Shown here piece after piece: positions 63,634 to 64,000 of a stretch of DNA of 64,000 nt. The notes below the pieces were generated by a model. The model was not told where the DNA came from and did not search any database. It was given only the letters and a program-made list of their open reading frames with translations. Location: assembly GCA_965227875.1 (NCBI GenBank), contig OZ245783.1:372001-436000 (forward strand), read 5' to 3'. The position numbers and the translations under genes are program-made. The DNA comes from G965227875 sp965227875 (GTDB taxonomy: Bacteria > Pseudomonadota > Alphaproteobacteria > Rhizobiales > JAJFHC01). How positions within the stretch are numbered: the first letter of the stretch is position 1; every line of letters starts with the position of its first letter.

Positions 63634-64000
63634 CAGCCGTGCCCCTCCCCTCACATGCCCAGATCGTCGTCATTGGCGGCGGTATCATCGGATGTTCCAC
63701 CGCCTACCACCTCGCCCGCGACCACAAGGCGGACATCGTACTCCTGGAAAGCGGAAAGTTCACCAGCGGCTCCACCTGGCATGCCGCCGGGCTTGTCGGC
63801 CAGCTGCGGACATCGGCGGCGATCACCCAGGTGCTGAAATATTCCGTCGACCTCTACACGAAACTCGAAGCCGAAACCGGCCTTGCGACCGGCTGGAAGC
63901 AAAATGGCGGCCTGCGGCTGGCGGCGAACGAGGAACGCTGGACGGAGATCAAGCGCCAGGCCACCACGGCTCACAGTTTCGGGCTCGAGATGGAACTGCT
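63630..64000 (+). CDS. FAD-dependent amine oxidoreductase (dimethylglycine/sarcosine dehydrogenase-like), 3' truncated
   Basis: About 123 residues are visible before the window ends. The FAD-binding motif IVVIGGGIIGCSTAYHLAR, followed by LLESGKFTSGSTWHAAGLVGQLR and KQNGGLRLAANEERW, is that of the DMGDH/sarcosine dehydrogenase family (DAO fold); His in STWHAAG is the usual site of covalent FAD attachment. Such enzymes demethylate N-methylated glycines made from choline. The start overlaps the kinase stop (ATGA). The full length and any GcvT domain lie outside the window. Confidence 0.88.
   Translation, partial: MTAVPLPSHAQIVVIGGGIIGCSTAYHLARDHKADIVLLESGKFTSGSTWHAAGLVGQLRTSAAITQVLKYSVDLYTKLEAETGLATGWKQNGGLRLAANEERWTEIKRQATTAHSFGLEMEL

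Overview
The window looks like chromosome from a high-GC alphaproteobacterium. The reasons are the strong GC bias at third codon positions, the gene families present, a mosaic intergenic repeat of a kind common in Rhizobiales/Rhodospirillales-like genomes, a near-perfect FNR/FixK box, and HmrR/CueR-type copper promoters. The exact family cannot be read from the sequence. No rRNA, tRNA or CRISPR array was seen. Both ends cut through genes (a HyuA-type ATPase on the left, an FAD-dependent amine oxidoreductase on the right).

Bases 1-17,800 are mainly catabolic: HyuA-like subunit, an isochorismatase-fold hydrolase coupled to a flavoprotein, an MFS carrier, then three dehydratases from three different superfamilies (UxaA type, enolase superfamily, IlvD/Edd type) that suggest sugar-acid breakdown. 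These are followed by a PaaI thioesterase, a GlcG/HbpS protein coupled to an unknown two-helix membrane protein, a CaiB-type CoA transferase coupled to a crotonase lacking both usual glutamates, a DMT exporter and an acyl-CoA ligase. A 1.25 kb block at 6,600-7,842 is a higher-order tandem repeat (A-B-A-B). At 17,805-18,063 a small element with terminal inverted repeats sits just upstream of an FNR-type box and a small heat-shock gene.

Bases 18,570-29,200 hold beta-oxidation genes (two adjacent acyl-CoA dehydrogenases and a FadJ/FadB-type bifunctional enzyme), an aldo/keto reductase, an M20 peptidase, a small stress group (DJ-1/PfpI, YciE-like ferritin fold, DUF3008), a DMT carrier and proC. 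Bases 29,230-40,530 form a Wzx/Wzy-type exopolysaccharide locus: sulfatase-fold transferase, flippase, GT4, Wzy/ligase-like protein, Wzz fused to a kinase-like domain, WecB/TagA transferase, WbaP-type initiating transferase, and an L,D-transpeptidase lipoprotein at the edge.

Bases 41,345-43,813 encode a secreted VWA protein with five Ig-like repeats and a small exported protein. Bases 43,900-52,530 are a copper-handling island: multicopper oxidase, diheme cytochrome c, cytochrome c'-like protein, His-rich protein and CueR on one strand, and a Cu(I) P1B ATPase. Both cueR and the ATPase are preceded by promoters with the 19-base spacer typical of MerR-family activation. Between them lies a divergent pair, an MFS carrier and an unknown protein. 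Bases 53,200-57,620 carry two soluble PAS chemoreceptors (two and four PAS domains) separated by a strikingly AT-rich gap. From 57,626 to the end lies a DeoR regulator divergent from a betaine/choline-type ABC transporter with a fused double permease, a choline-kinase-like phosphotransferase and a dimethylglycine/sarcosine-dehydrogenase-like flavoprotein, which suggests uptake and breakdown of quaternary amines.
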